The translations under genes and the position numbers were made by a program. From Dimargaris cristalligena (Eukaryota > Kickxellomycota > Dimargaritomycetes > Dimargaritales > Dimargaritaceae), in the NCBI GenBank assembly GCA_027576995.1, contig JANBQC010000377.1, positions 1 through 27,648 on the forward strand: 27,648 bases of DNA, read 5' to 3'. Position 1 is the stretch's first letter. Every line of letters starts with the position of its first letter. The notes under the pieces are model-generated. The model had not been told where the DNA came from. It made no database searches and saw only the letters and a list, made by a program, of their open reading frames with translations. This document shows positions 1 through 10,267 of this stretch, piece after piece.

Positions 1-1310
1 CATCACCTTTCCCTTTTATTATCTATCTTTTCAAATAAAGTTCAGTTTTCAAGGATTTGATTTCAGTTCTTTACAGTAGTATCCTCTCCTAAGGACCTCC
101 TTTTAGAGTTGCCCCTATAGATATATAACTAGACCCTATTAGGAGAAGTTAGATTCCTTAGCTTATTTTTACCCCTGTAGTTTACCCTAATAAACTCTAT
201 ATACACTCACTCCCCTTAAACTAACTAGTGAGTGTGCCCACTGCACATCCCTTGCATATACCTGCACATAGCCTTTATTAGTTATTATCATGCCCCATAC
301 CTGATGCTAGTAGCCCACTTAGCCAGGCCTAGGCCCCACCTACTGTTGGAAGCCTATCCTCAAGACTCTTGATGGGCTAAGAGCAGTTAACCCAGGCAAT
401 ACCTTATTTTATTGACATTATAGAAGTATGTCACTATTATCCCATCACTTTAAATTACTGCCCCCCCCCCTCACAGACCTGTTTTCAAAAATGCATTCAT
501 TCAGTTTGCATCTATAAATTGCCATTGAAGTGGAATGCAATAGTAGGGAATGCCATATAATATAGCAAACTAAGGTTCTTCCAAGGGAATTAAAATAATA
601 TTTCCATGGGAACGTCCTGTTATTAGGTTATGGTGCTAACATGTAATTTAATGTAATGCCTATACTGGCCAGACCTACTATAAAAATACCCAGATTCCGA
701 ATGCCATCTTCCAGGTGGAAGTGCCTATGATAATATATTGATTAATAATGTTCCAAATTTGGAGCTTATCCGTTTCAACTCCAAGTAAAACTGTGTCTGA
801 CTGTGGAAGATATGCATCTTTTGATTAATATGTGATTTGATTAGGGTAGATTTTGAAACTCTCTTACTTCAACCTCCCTTAGGTCAACTAAGGTGGTGGG
901 GCCGCGCGGTGTAGAGACCGTATTGAAAGACAGCTGACCCTGAAAGAATTCACACTGCTATTTTTTTAAAACTATTAATCGCCCCTTTGGGTCAGTAACT
1001 CCGTTTAACTATTCAAGGAAACTGTATATATTTAAAATAGGTCAACTGATAGTGGAGGCAACCTGGTGGAAGCAATCCTATCACACTTCGAATTTTCTAT
1101 TGATTACCATACTAAGCCACACTTACAGTCCGTAATTAACTGGATAGTAGCTACTTAGATGGTGAGAATTGGTGTATTAGCATAGATTTAAGGCTTAATT
1201 TGATTTTTCTGCGCAACTGGGGGTTGAGTATTTCGATAGCCATTGGCAATGCATTCAATGTAGCTATGGTCCATATACAGGCCCACTCAATTAGGGGATC
1301 ATTGGCGTAA
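1..1310. other. Intergenic, gene-free
   Basis: No convincing gene. Both strands are interrupted by frequent TAG and TAA triplets, and the longest frames are short and start at non-ATG codons. A run of 10 C lies at 461-470. The DNA is strikingly rich in the dinucleotide TpA (see findings). Inverted CCAAT motifs (ATTGG) near 1241 and 1301 may belong to the promoter of the small gene at 1473. Confidence 0.6.
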
Positions 1311-1319
1311 TATAAATAG
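1311..1319 (+). promoter_or_regulatory. TATA box of the CaaX-peptide gene
   Basis: TATAAATAG lies 154 nt upstream of the ATG at 1473. It is followed by a C/T-rich leader of the same style as those of the heat-shock-like and ABCG genes in this window. This arrangement is the main reason for calling the plus strand rather than the overlapping antisense frame. Confidence 0.5.
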
Positions 1320-1472
1320 GCTAAACTCCCCCCGCCTATCCTTTCCAACCAACCCAATTCGCACTCGAATCAACGAACCTTCTCCATCCAGCCACCTGCA
1401 GCATCTTCGCCAACTGTCGAGTTAAAGTATCGCCGTATTACCAGCACACATTCGCCACCTCCTTCAGACAAT

Positions 1473-1655
1473 ATGGCATCCACCACCTTCGCCCACACCT
1501 CTCTCGTTCCCAACCCTGTGATTGACCAGCCTCTTTCTATACTCGTTGATTTGACTATTAGCACCGCTGCCAACGATGCAGCCACCGATAACCAACCCAT
1601 GGTTCTTCCCTTAGCCATGAAAGAGACCGAATTCGCAACCTGTATTACCATGTAG
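1473..1655 (+). CDS. Small protein with C-terminal CaaX box; possible lipopeptide pheromone precursor
   Basis: A 60-residue ORF starts at ATG 1473 in a reasonable context (CAGACA before the ATG) and ends Thr-Cys-Ile-Thr-Met-stop. Cys-Ile-Thr-Met fits the CaaX consensus: Cys four from the end, aliphatic a1, and a terminal Met, which favours farnesyltransferase. The rest is Ala/Thr/Pro/Asp-rich with no signal peptide, no membrane segment and no recognisable domain. Codons mostly end in C, as in the other clear genes here. A TATA box and C/T-rich leader precede it. Fungal a-factor-type mating pheromones are made as short cytosolic precursors ending in CaaX, then farnesylated, clipped, carboxymethylated and exported; length, composition and C-terminus fit that class. 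Against it, a2 is Thr rather than a true aliphatic residue, the usual charged processing motif is not obvious, and no receptor gene is nearby. Another small prenylated peptide is possible. That it is a gene is moderately likely; the pheromone role is inference. Confidence 0.45.
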   Translation: MASTTFAHTSLVPNPVIDQPLSILVDLTISTAANDAATDNQPMVLPLAMKETEFATCITM

Positions 1656-2054
1656 AGGTTTTGGGGTCTCAGACATCATTGCCGTTGCCCTACTCTCAAA
1701 TTGGGGACTTTATTCTCTTAAAGGCATACCCTTGGCTTTGGTGTACCCCTTTTTAAATACCTTTTTCTAATTTGGCTGCTAGCCAATTCTTATATTTATA
1801 CTATCTGATATTTTCCATTCTCAGTGAATTACCATGTCTATACCTCCCTGGGGTAGCAGGTTTTCCTAAAAAATAACTGTTCAGATCCAATATTGGGCGA
1901 TATACACAGTGTTTATCAAGAGAGGTAATGGAAATCGATCCCCGTCCGGGGGCTATATACACGGGCTAGGATATCCCTATTGCCTAATTATATCAGGTGC
2001 GCTTTAAAAACGAATAGCTATCCCAGGCCGGAATCCAGGTTTAACCCTTTTCGT
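1656..2054. other. Intergenic
   Basis: I see no gene. The stretch is AT-rich with many stops in all frames and presumably holds the 3' end of the small gene to the left. Positions 1920-1960 contain a short GC-rich patch with a possible hairpin (CCCCGTCCGGGG), which has no assigned role. Confidence 0.4.
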
Positions 2055-2460
2055 TGTTATACTAGCTGACTAATCATACACCCGGGGTATGTCTGTGATA
2101 ACTGTGGTGTCATATTAATCCTTACTGACAGTTTTGTAAATAAATAAGGAAACACTGCAACCGCACGACGAACCCCCGGCCCGATCATCCCCCCCGTCAC
2201 GTGACAGAACCCCGGCCGGGCCCCCAACGAGCGAAGCAAGCGCGATAAGCGCCGGAGCCGAAAACCTTAATCGAACCAAAATTATAAATTAAACGGATTG
2301 ACCCGGGATTCGGGAAAAAGGTGTGTTTCAATAAAATAATTAACTTTATTACTAAACTCTACAATTGCCCTAATTAAAGAATCGTTCGAGTTCCCCTATC
2401 CCGCCTCGGATCCGAGCACGACTGGTAATACCCACGGTCCGCCGCGACCCCGTTACAACA
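2055..2460. mobile_element. Candidate solo LTR (Ty3-like), boundaries uncertain
   Basis: The segment begins TGTTATAC and ends GTTACAACA, giving an inverted TGTT...AACA terminus. An inner alternative start, TGTGATAAC at 2094, pairs with the right end at 7 of 9 positions. Read on the minus strand it opens TGTTGTAACGGGG, a typical style of fungal Ty3-type LTR start. Inside are TATA-like tracts (2136-2148, 2280-2290), AATAAA signals on both strands near 2330-2350, and a GC-rich core at 2150-2270 with a CACGTG at 2198-2203, unlike the flanking DNA. I see no matching target-site duplication, no primer-binding site and no polypurine tract, so a complete element is excluded and the LTR call is tentative. 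Confidence 0.3.
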
Positions 2461-2913
2461 CCACCGTATGACCACTGTCGGTGTATTTAGAGAGGTGCGG
2501 ACTGTGACCCAATCTCCCCTCCCCAAAATAAAACTCCCGGAAAGTAGCATTGGCGGATATTTTGTTCTCGAGGGTACAGTGATAGTGACAGTCCATAATC
2601 AGCAGGAATAGCCACGTCCCTGTAATTCAATGGCTAAATTTTTAACCCACCCCATCATCAAAATCGCGCCAATGAGGGCCCTGATGAACTAATCGCCTAC
2701 CTCAATTGAATATCAAACGAGGCCAAAACTACCCGAACCACGGAACAGCGGTCCAATTAGATGTCAAGGGTGGTTTTAGCCATTTGGAGCATAAGACCCT
2801 ATCCTGTATATTTTGCTTACGTACTTTGTGGTGTCGCATTGAGATTACCGTTGACTGGCTGCGTTGCCCTAAAATTTTCCACCTATCTTCATTAACGCGC
2901 GCTTTTTTCCCAA
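2461..2913. other. Intergenic
   Basis: Nothing firm. There is a 72-codon plus frame at 2706-2924, but it lacks a plausible ATG start, coding composition or a recognisable motif, and it runs into the TATA box at 2914. Confidence 0.4.
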
Positions 2914-2923
2914 TATATAAATA
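2914..2923 (+). promoter_or_regulatory. Orphan TATA box
   Basis: TATATAAATA is followed by a C/T-rich leader-like stretch (about 2930-2990), the same layout as upstream of the clear genes. No convincing ORF follows: the next ATG (3028) opens only 27 codons. It may drive an untranslated RNA, a multi-exon gene of very short exons, or a dead gene. Confidence 0.3.
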
Positions 2924-3886
2924 GTGGATAATCCCCCTTCGCCCAATTCACCCTTCCGTTTACTACTATTTTACAAAATTTCATCTAAACCGTACCTTGT
3001 TTTTTGACTTATTTACCTAATACGGCCATGATTAGCCATTCTTCTACTTGTTTTATTATCTACCGTATATTTGCACAATTGTTGTGGGTGTTCGATGATT
3101 TACTATAACTTAGCAAGAAGCCGTGAACTTAATTGTAAGTGGTCTAGCTGAGCAGCTACTAATGATATGGATCTCCAATTTCGATGCCGACCATTCTAGC
3201 GCTCGGTTGTTTGAAACCATACCGGAACTTTACGGTAAATCAGTCCAACTCTATATCATCTACTCACAATGGGCTGGCTTTCATTGCTAATACAGGAACG
3301 GAAAATTGGATTTATGGTTCTAACATGTATCCGGTAGACAGTTATTTTGAAATAAATTAAGGTAAGTTGGGTCTAAGAATAAATTGGTGATACTAATTAA
3401 ACAAAACACACCAACTGGAAACGAATAAGTACCCATTGGATACTTAGGTAATCATTGATCATTAAATAGAGAACAGGAAGTGACATGGCGACATGAAATA
3501 AATGTATGAATAGCGATGAAGGTAAGTAATATGACCGCCCGACCCATCGAGACTTAATCTGGCGTGTGCCGGGGAATCAGATGGTAGCGGAAAAGATTTG
3601 CATGCTAGAGGTAAAATGGTACAGTGTCGGAGTTATCTCCGGCAAAAAAAACCTAATGCACTGACATGATTCAAAAACGCTAAGGGTAGTATAATGATAA
3701 AAACTGACTGAACTTTACAGAGATCTTCATAAAGTCCGGTTAATTTTGGGGCATGGATACTCACAGCGCGGGGAATGCTGATGAGTTTCTAATGCTAAAC
3801 CTTCGACGAGATAAGGTAGGTCTAAGCCGAAGACAGGTATTCGCAAAAGCCCCGCACCGAGATGGGGGGGGGGTTCTTTCCAACCA
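2924..3886. other. Intergenic / 3' flank of the ABCG gene
   Basis: No supported gene. GT/AG pairs that could be splice sites occur (for example a GTAAGT at 3135 and a CTAATACAG at 3285-3293), but I could not assemble a coding frame of more than about 30 residues. A run of 10 G at 3864-3873 sits just downstream of the transporter stop codon. Confidence 0.4.
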
Positions 3887-6277
3887 TTAAGCACCATTCG
3901 GTGGTGTGGGCGGGTGGTAGGCCTCCGCTGAAATGGCTACCGAGTCATCAACGAAAGTGCCAATCGAGTCGAACTTGGAAGGGCCGTTTAAATTCGAAAT
4001 GCTGCGGCGATTCAGCTGAACAACGGGCTCCGAGCCCGACAGGACGGCCTTCTCATTGCTCAAGGACGAGTAGCTCGCGGTGCGCGGCTGCAGGTGGATC
4101 GGGCCACTGGGATGACCATTGGAGCTCTGGGTGGGGCTAACGTCGACGGTCCCATCCATGTGGCGGGCATCCGGGTAGACGGCGGAATCGTTGGGCGAAA
4201 ACTGGCTATCGGCGGGAGCGAGGAGCTGCTTCTTAGGGCTCAACTTAGTCTTGGCGAAGACGCGCGGGCCGGCCCCGTGGTGAACGAGGCGCCACAGACC
4301 AAGGTAGGACAGGGCGAAGAGTAGTACGAAGAGGGCAATCAAAAACACAATGTTGACCAGAATGCCGAAGCTACCCAGGCTGAGGTTTGCCAAGGCCGGG
4401 TCACCGATATTTTGGCCTTGGGAGGAATAGCCCGTGAACTGGTTGTGGGCCAGGGCTGAAAAACCGTATTTGATGGGACTGATCCACTGAATCCAGGCCA
4501 ACCAGGCGGGCGCATTGCCCGTATTGACGAACAAACCACCGAAGATCATCAGGGGCAGAATCACCACGGGCACCAGTGCGAGGGTAACTTCGAGGTTCTG
4601 AATGGAACAGGCCATGAAGGTACCGAAACCGTTACCGCAGAGGGCTACACAAATGGCGACGGCGACGTAGATGAAGAATTTACCCGCATCGGCCTGCAAA
4701 CCGAACATCCAGTAGGTGATGGTGGCGAAGATAAAGGGGGACAAAATCACGAAGGGTAGTTCCACGGTATTTTTTGCTAAGAAGTAGGAAGGGAGGCTGT
4801 AAAGGCCGTTGCCGTGCTCGCGGCGGAATACGTCACGCTCTGCGGCGAAGGTGGTGATAACGGGCATGGCGTTGGCAAAGAATTGGTTCACGGCCACGAA
4901 GAACAGAGCACCGGTCATGTCCTGGATCTGGGCGGCCAGGTTATCCTTGCCCGGGATATTGAGGTAGATGAGACCAATGAACACACCAAAGAAGAGGGCT
5001 TGGAAGAATTTGGCCTGGATCACCATCTTGTTACGCCAGCCGTTGCGGGCGGCGCGTTTGAGCAGGTGGTTGTACTGCACGGAAAATGAGCTCACCTGCT
5101 TGAACATACCGGGGGTGATGGCGCGGGTAAGCGGATGCCGGGCCACGTATTCGTAATAGGCCGCCTCGGGGGAGCGGCGCCAGAACTCGTAGATGTGTTC
5201 CATGCGATTGCGCTCGAGCTGGTTGGCCTCGGTTTTGTCACCCATGGTCAAATTTTCCGGGTCGAAGCGGTAGAGCACGCTCATGAAGAAGAAATCGGCA
5301 GGGTTGGTGTAGGTGGGGCACGGGTAACCGGCGCGGGTGAAATAGGCCACAGCGTTCTCGGCCTCGCCCATGTACACGGTGCGACCGTCCTGCAGAATCA
5401 TCACATCGTCGAAGGTATGGAAGATCTCCGAAGAGGGCTGGTGCATGACGGTAACGACGGTACGACCGGACCGGGCCAGCTGGCGCAGAATGAAGGTGAC
5501 GGTGGCGGCGGTGTAGGCGTCGAGACCCGAGGTGGGTTCGTCCAAGAACAGGACGGAAGGATTAGTGACCAGCTCCATGGCAATGGCGCACCGCTTGCGC
5601 TCACCTCCGGAAACACCCTTCACATGGGCCGAACCGATGACAGTGTCACGGGCCTTTTCCAGCTCCAGAAGAGCAATGACTTCATTCACCCGCTGTTTCC
5701 GCTGTTCGGGGTTCAGGTCGGGACAGCGTAAAATAGCACACATGGTGATGGCTTCCGCCACGGTCATGGTGGGCAAGATCACGTCGTCTTGGAACACATA
5801 GCCGGAAATAGTGCGAATGGCCTGACCGGTGACATTGCGGCCGTTGATGAGCAGCTGGCCGTCCACGCGACCCATCTTGACGGAGCCAGCCAGAATATTG
5901 AGCAGGGAGGTCTTGCCAGACCCACTGGGACCCAGAATGGCGGTCACACGACCCGGCTGGAATGCGCCGGTGAGACCCTTTAGAATGACCTTCTCGTGCT
6001 GGCGGTCGGTGCGCTTAAAAAGCCCGGAACGCTGGGGACTGGTAGAGGGGTGGGGGTCGTCCGCCTTCTCGGACGGTCCAGCGTCGTCGCCCTCGAGGGC
6101 AACGGGTTCATACTTGGTATCGGTCCCCGGGGCGGGGCCCTTGATGGTGACGGAGTAGGTTAGGTTGTTGAATACAATTTGGATGGGCTCAACTTTAGAC
6201 TGGTCGGAGCTAAGGAAATTGTCCATATTGATGGACGTATCAAAGGCGCTAGCGGCCTGGGAGGCAGCGGTGGACAT
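3887..6277 (-). CDS. ABCG (White/PDR-type) half-size ABC transporter
   Basis: A 796-residue membrane ATPase in the NBD-then-TMD order of the ABCG subfamily, expected to work as a dimer exporting lipids, sterols or xenobiotics. Visible motifs: Walker A GPSGSGKT (116-123), Q-loop Gln163, signature VSGGERKR (222-229), Walker B LFLDEP (243-248) with the TSGLD D-loop after it, and switch His279 in VMHQPS. About six hydrophobic segments follow (roughly 424-440, 458-478, 505-525, 533-553, 565-585, 637-662), with the family motif ISPIKYGF before the last. All catalytic residues are intact. The start (ATG 6277) gives the usual short N-terminal stretch before the NBD. The gene has no introns and is GC-richer than its surroundings. 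Oddity: about 130 residues of Ser/Pro-rich, presumably cytosolic tail follow the last membrane segment, where half-size ABCG proteins normally end. Substrate cannot be inferred. Confidence 0.96.
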   Translation of the reverse strand: MSTAASQAASAFDTSINMDNFLSSDQSKVEPIQIVFNNLTYSVTIKGPAPGTDTKYEPVALEGDDAGPSEKADDPHPSTSPQRSGLFKRTDRQHEKVILKGLTGAFQPGRVTAILGPSGSGKTSLLNILAGSVKMGRVDGQLLINGRNVTGQAIRTISGYVFQDDVILPTMTVAEAITMCAILRCPDLNPEQRKQRVNEVIALLELEKARDTVIGSAHVKGVSGGERKRCAIAMELVTNPSVLFLDEPTSGLDAYTAATVTFILRQLARSGRTVVTVMHQPSSEIFHTFDDVMILQDGRTVYMGEAENAVAYFTRAGYPCPTYTNPADFFFMSVLYRFDPENLTMGDKTEANQLERNRMEHIYEFWRRSPEAAYYEYVARHPLTRAITPGMFKQVSSFSVQYNHLLKRAARNGWRNKMVIQAKFFQALFFGVFIGLIYLNIPGKDNLAAQIQDMTGALFFVAVNQFFANAMPVITTFAAERDVFRREHGNGLYSLPSYFLAKNTVELPFVILSPFIFATITYWMFGLQADAGKFFIYVAVAICVALCGNGFGTFMACSIQNLEVTLALVPVVILPLMIFGGLFVNTGNAPAWLAWIQWISPIKYGFSALAHNQFTGYSSQGQNIGDPALANLSLGSFGILVNIVFLIALFVLLFALSYLGLWRLVHHGAGPRVFAKTKLSPKKQLLAPADSQFSPNDSAVYPDARHMDGTVDVSPTQSSNGHPSGPIHLQPRTASYSSLSNEKAVLSGSEPVVQLNRRSISNLNGPSKFDSIGTFVDDSVAISAEAYHPPTPPNGA

Positions 6278-6528
6278 GGCGCAGGATACTACTAGTTAAT
6301 GAGTGTGAGTGGGGGGCAAAAAAGAAATGGACCGAGGTTCCTGGATGTGGGTGAAAAAATGGCGGGAGGGGCAAGTGGGATGGGGCAATCGCGTGAAACT
6401 GTCGCGCTGAACTGGTATTGCAGGTCTACAGTGAGATCATCAGCAAAGGGGTTGGTAATACTCGGAGAAAGCACCTGGCTAAGAAAGGCAGGAGGGTGGT
6501 GAAGAGGAGGGAGGGGATGGCCCCGTGG

Positions 6529-6537
6529 TTATAAATA
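6529..6537 (-). promoter_or_regulatory. Likely TATA box of the ABCG gene
   Basis: On the minus strand this reads TATTTATAA, about 250 nt upstream of the ATG at 6277. It is followed by a leader very rich in C and T (about 6520-6480), matching the promoter style seen at the other genes. Confidence 0.45.
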
Positions 6538-6734
6538 GGAATTGATGAATAGAGCAAGAGGTAATGAAAAACAATATTAGAGCAGAGGCTGTTTGAACCA
6601 CACAAATCAAATCGGCAATCTACGCGACTGAGACTGGCAGAGGGGAACACAAAGGATTGTCTGGGGGAGTGTACCGGCGAATTGGCTAAGAACGAAAATA
6701 ATACACAGTGCCGGTTGGATAAGATTCCGGCCCG

Positions 6735-6743
6735 CTTTTATAG
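6735..6743 (-). promoter_or_regulatory. Second, upstream TATA box on the same strand
   Basis: The minus strand reads CTATAAAAG, a near-perfect TATA consensus, about 460 nt upstream of the ABCG start. No ORF of its own is evident between it and 6277. It could be an alternative ABCG promoter giving a long leader or a spliced 5' UTR. Confidence 0.35.
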
Positions 6744-9700
6744 AGCGCCAAGACCGAACCATCCAAATGGCCAACCACATCCAGTGGAACCCTCCTTTCT
6801 CATTCAATGACTCTGAGTACTGAAGAAACACCCACCGTGGTGGCGGACTCAGAGACTGGCCGCAGCCAGTTCAGGTCGCATAGTTCTTTAGTTTAGCAAT
6901 ATACCGCGGTTTATTATATATGGTGAATGGCTTCTCCTTATCAGTCAATGGTTTCCAAACAAGACCCTTCATTTCTTATATTTGGCTTAGGGCCTGGCGA
7001 ATTAGCGCCTAATCTGGCAGACTAAGTCCTCCGATTGGTGGCTTTTTTTTCCACGAATCACCGGACCAGGTGGGTCAGAGTGTCCAGGGATTATCCACTG
7101 GCGGGCTTCTGGTTGCTCCCACCACGCTGCGACGCGGAAAACCCCCTCACCATCCACATCTGTCAAGTGGAAGGCCCCCTAAATCAGATTTGTCAGCGCT
7201 GTCGTCTTCCATCTGATTCGTCAGAGTAATTCGGTCGTTTTATACACGCCCACCCACACCTTTGCGGTCGTATTAATAACCCTAGCCCTGCAGGCAGGTA
7301 GGCTGTGTGGCCGAAGGACGTCACCTACTCACTGGTAAAACCCTACACACATCGGTCTTGGATTCACAGGCTGACTATCACCCGCGCCGCAGCAACCCAA
7401 AGGCATACGAGGGGTGACGAATTCCTGATAATATGGAAAGGGCTGAAGCCACTTTGAGTTATGAAAGCCGGCGGGTAGCATCTGGAAGGGGGCGGCTAAT
7501 AGTCGACTACCCAAAGTAGCCGTCTGGACCCCAGGGCAATGGTGTCACTCGACCGAATCTAGGGTTGAGTTGGTCAGTCCTCTACATTAACCTGGCTAGG
7601 GGGTAGGGGTGCAATATACCTTTACCCTCCGGCATTATCCCGACTGTATGAAGCGACGAAAGCCCTCATCCGCCCCAATAACTCCTGCAGGTGGGTTAGT
7701 GGTGCGGCCAGGTAAATATTGGCCCGGATTTGACAGAGATGCGTATATGTTGGGTGGAACAGGTGCACGTAACTTGGTTAGCTATGTCTATAACATGGCC
7801 ATGGAGCTGGTGACCGAATTGTAGGTAGGTTATGCATAAGCCGAATCAGCCCAGGGTAAAAAGGTTACAACGCCTGTGAGCACTTTTATACATGCGTCGG
7901 GCTCAACCAAATTGCCCATGCAGGGTAGCAGTGGTACGCATGTAATTTTATTGATGCATTTTTTACCAACAGTAATTGTATATATCCTATTTCTAGGCGA
8001 GCATGTAGGTACACACTTAGGCCTAACTGAACGTGCCAGATATAGGGATGTTGTGAAACTGATCTAGAAGATCCTAGAGTATCTTGGTCTGGCAATCCAT
8101 GATCCTATTCAACCCCAAAATATCACACTGAAATACATACTACGGCAAATCCGGGCTCATCTCCTTCCTATATGCCCTTCTACAACAAGCATGAGGACAA
8201 CGGGGACTCATAATATTCGCGTGGATTTATATACCACATCGACTCAAGGATACTCCCAAGTCATTCTCTGGGCTCACTGTCCCCATAGCCCCTCCCTTAA
8301 AGGCAAATGTTTACTTGTGCCTCGGTGGTCACTACCGCTTATTTCCAACGTATTTATCAAACAGCCGATAAAATTCCCTAGTTGGTAAACCTAATAAACC
8401 CGGCTAATGGATTAGCCGAGGGAAACGTTAGCTGCTCGGGTGCATTTGGTTCCGTATCCAGAGGCGAGTGGGTGCTGGATATTGCAGTGTGAAACCTGTC
8501 TTATCTCAGGGGCTTTCCTCATGGTGCGTATTTGGCCAGCAAATTTCCCAACCCCCGATTGTTTCTTACATTTCAGGACAAATCGATTGTATCATCTAAC
8601 TCTAATGTCCTTCCCATCAGTCACACCTCTTGACCGAGGAGGTCAGTTGACTCATCGAACAACCGGGTATTAAAGGTAGGGGAATATCCCTTAATATCAT
8701 TTTTTAAAAATTGCAGGATTAGTATAGCGTGGAGAGGTACTTCAGTTTAGCGGCGCCATGGCATCATGAATGAAGGCCGTGTTTTAAAAGCCGTCTAGCA
8801 ATTAGTTTGGAACAGGTTTACCAGGCGGCTCGTTTAAATTTAAATTATTGATGGCCGAGATCTGGTAAAAAGTACAGTTTGTGAATTCCCCCCCCCCCTG
8901 ATAGATGCCAAGATTGTGGAACCCCTCCCGTCGGTCATTAGGGTACCTAAAGCATTGTCTGAGAGTATGGTACTCAAACTATATTTCACAATTGCAGGCT
9001 TCTGTGACATGGGTCGAGCTGGAAACTACTAACTAAACCGGTAGGATGATATGTACTAGGTGACACTTAGTTTTGTTAAGAAGCAATAAGAACTACTGCC
9101 AAGACTATCTATTGATTGTAGATCTTAATGGCTAACGCAGTCGTTATTGAATCAGCGATTGTAGTAAAGGTGCGACGCTCCGTTCAAGCTTATAGGCCCT
9201 CTGAGGAGCCTAGGGGAATGGTAAGGGTGATCAGTCGGAAGATACTTGATATTGGACCATCAGATTTGCTACATATATACTGATGGCGAGGCCTGAATAC
9301 ATTTTAGATAACTTTCTAGTTTAAAGGGTACAAGGTAGCCATTTTCTTTAAAATACACAATCACTACAATAGGTTGAGATGTATGCCTCATGCTCGAAAA
9401 ATGCCCGTCAGCCAAGAAGGGCGGTATCTTTATCGACGGGGATAGCAAACCACCATTGACAGCGGCTTAATAGTTGGTGACTTTGGGTGAATATCCTACA
9501 TTAGAATATTCCACAGTGGCCAAGGCTTTTATCCGCCTAATCGCCTATGGCCATATTGTTTAAGCCAAAGGGTCCGCGAAAAGCCAACCACCTTGTTTCA
9601 AGCTTGGGAATACCGAGTAAAGGGTGAGTTTGGATAACCTCGTTTGTCTGTTTACGATTCACTAAGCCTTTGGGGCAGTGGGTATCAGAGGGGATTGCCC

Positions 9701-10065
9701 ACTGTGTATGCGGCGGCTATGTTTCCTGTAGCAAAAGTGGGAACTCTTATCAATGAACGGGTCGTTGATGATCACTGGCGACGGAATCGGTTGATAAAGG
9801 CTGCGGTATATACCCTTTCATTGTTTCGGTATTTCTTCGATAAGTTTGTTACCACTTTAGGTCACAATGCTAATGTTTTGCATTGTCATGATTATTTAGG
9901 CACCGTATTTTAGTAGATACGGTCGAACAATTTATTGTTACGTCGAAGTGGCAGCCGAGGGCGTGTTATTGTGTTTTCGGATAAACAAAAAAAAAGGGCT
10001 TTCGTTGTCTTTGGCTTTTATTTCGAACATTTTCGAGTTGGACAATTCTACCAAACCTCATGAGG
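6744..10065. other. Gene-poor intergenic region (3.3 kb)
   Basis: No gene I can support. 7000-7330 is GC-richer and promoter-like, with an inverted CCAAT box (GATTGG, 7033-7038), a TTTTATAC at about 7239 and a CRE-like GACGTCAC near 7318, but no convincing ORF follows. Frames at 7609-7824, 8191-8388 and 8440-8673 look random. The 89-codon plus frame at 9644-9913 has somewhat protein-like composition but opens at TTG, not ATG; it could be a remnant exon. A run of 11 C lies at 8888-8898. Confidence 0.4.
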
Positions 10066-10073
10066 TATATAAT
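10066..10073 (+). promoter_or_regulatory. TATA box of the two-exon gene at 10268
   Basis: TATATAAT lies about 200 nt before the ATG at 10268. The stretch from 10180 to 10267 is C-rich and free of ATG, as expected of a leader. Confidence 0.4.
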
Positions 10074-10267
10074 ACCACAGTCCTGGCTATCAACCCAGGT
10101 CAATTTCAAATCCGCATCTTTATCTTTTCGTAAACCACCACTAATATTTTTGATCAACCAAGCTCCTATTTTTACAATCACCAACACTATTCACCTACAG
10201 CCCATTATAGCGATCGTTCAATCACTACCCTAGCACCTAACCACTTCTGAACTTGTACTTATCCAAA

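Noticed and set aside
1370..1651. 93-codon minus-strand ORF antisense to the CaaX-peptide gene
   Set aside because: It has an ATG but no convincing TATA box or leader on its side, while the plus strand has both; treated as a shadow, though it remains the main rival.
2270..2400. B-box-like GTTCGA motifs suggesting a tRNA
   Set aside because: No matching A-box or acceptor stem; the motifs sit inside the LTR-like segment.
5135..5731. 198-codon plus-strand ORF inside the ABCG gene
   Set aside because: It is the antisense of the nucleotide-binding domain, where GC-rich biased codons suppress stops on the other strand.
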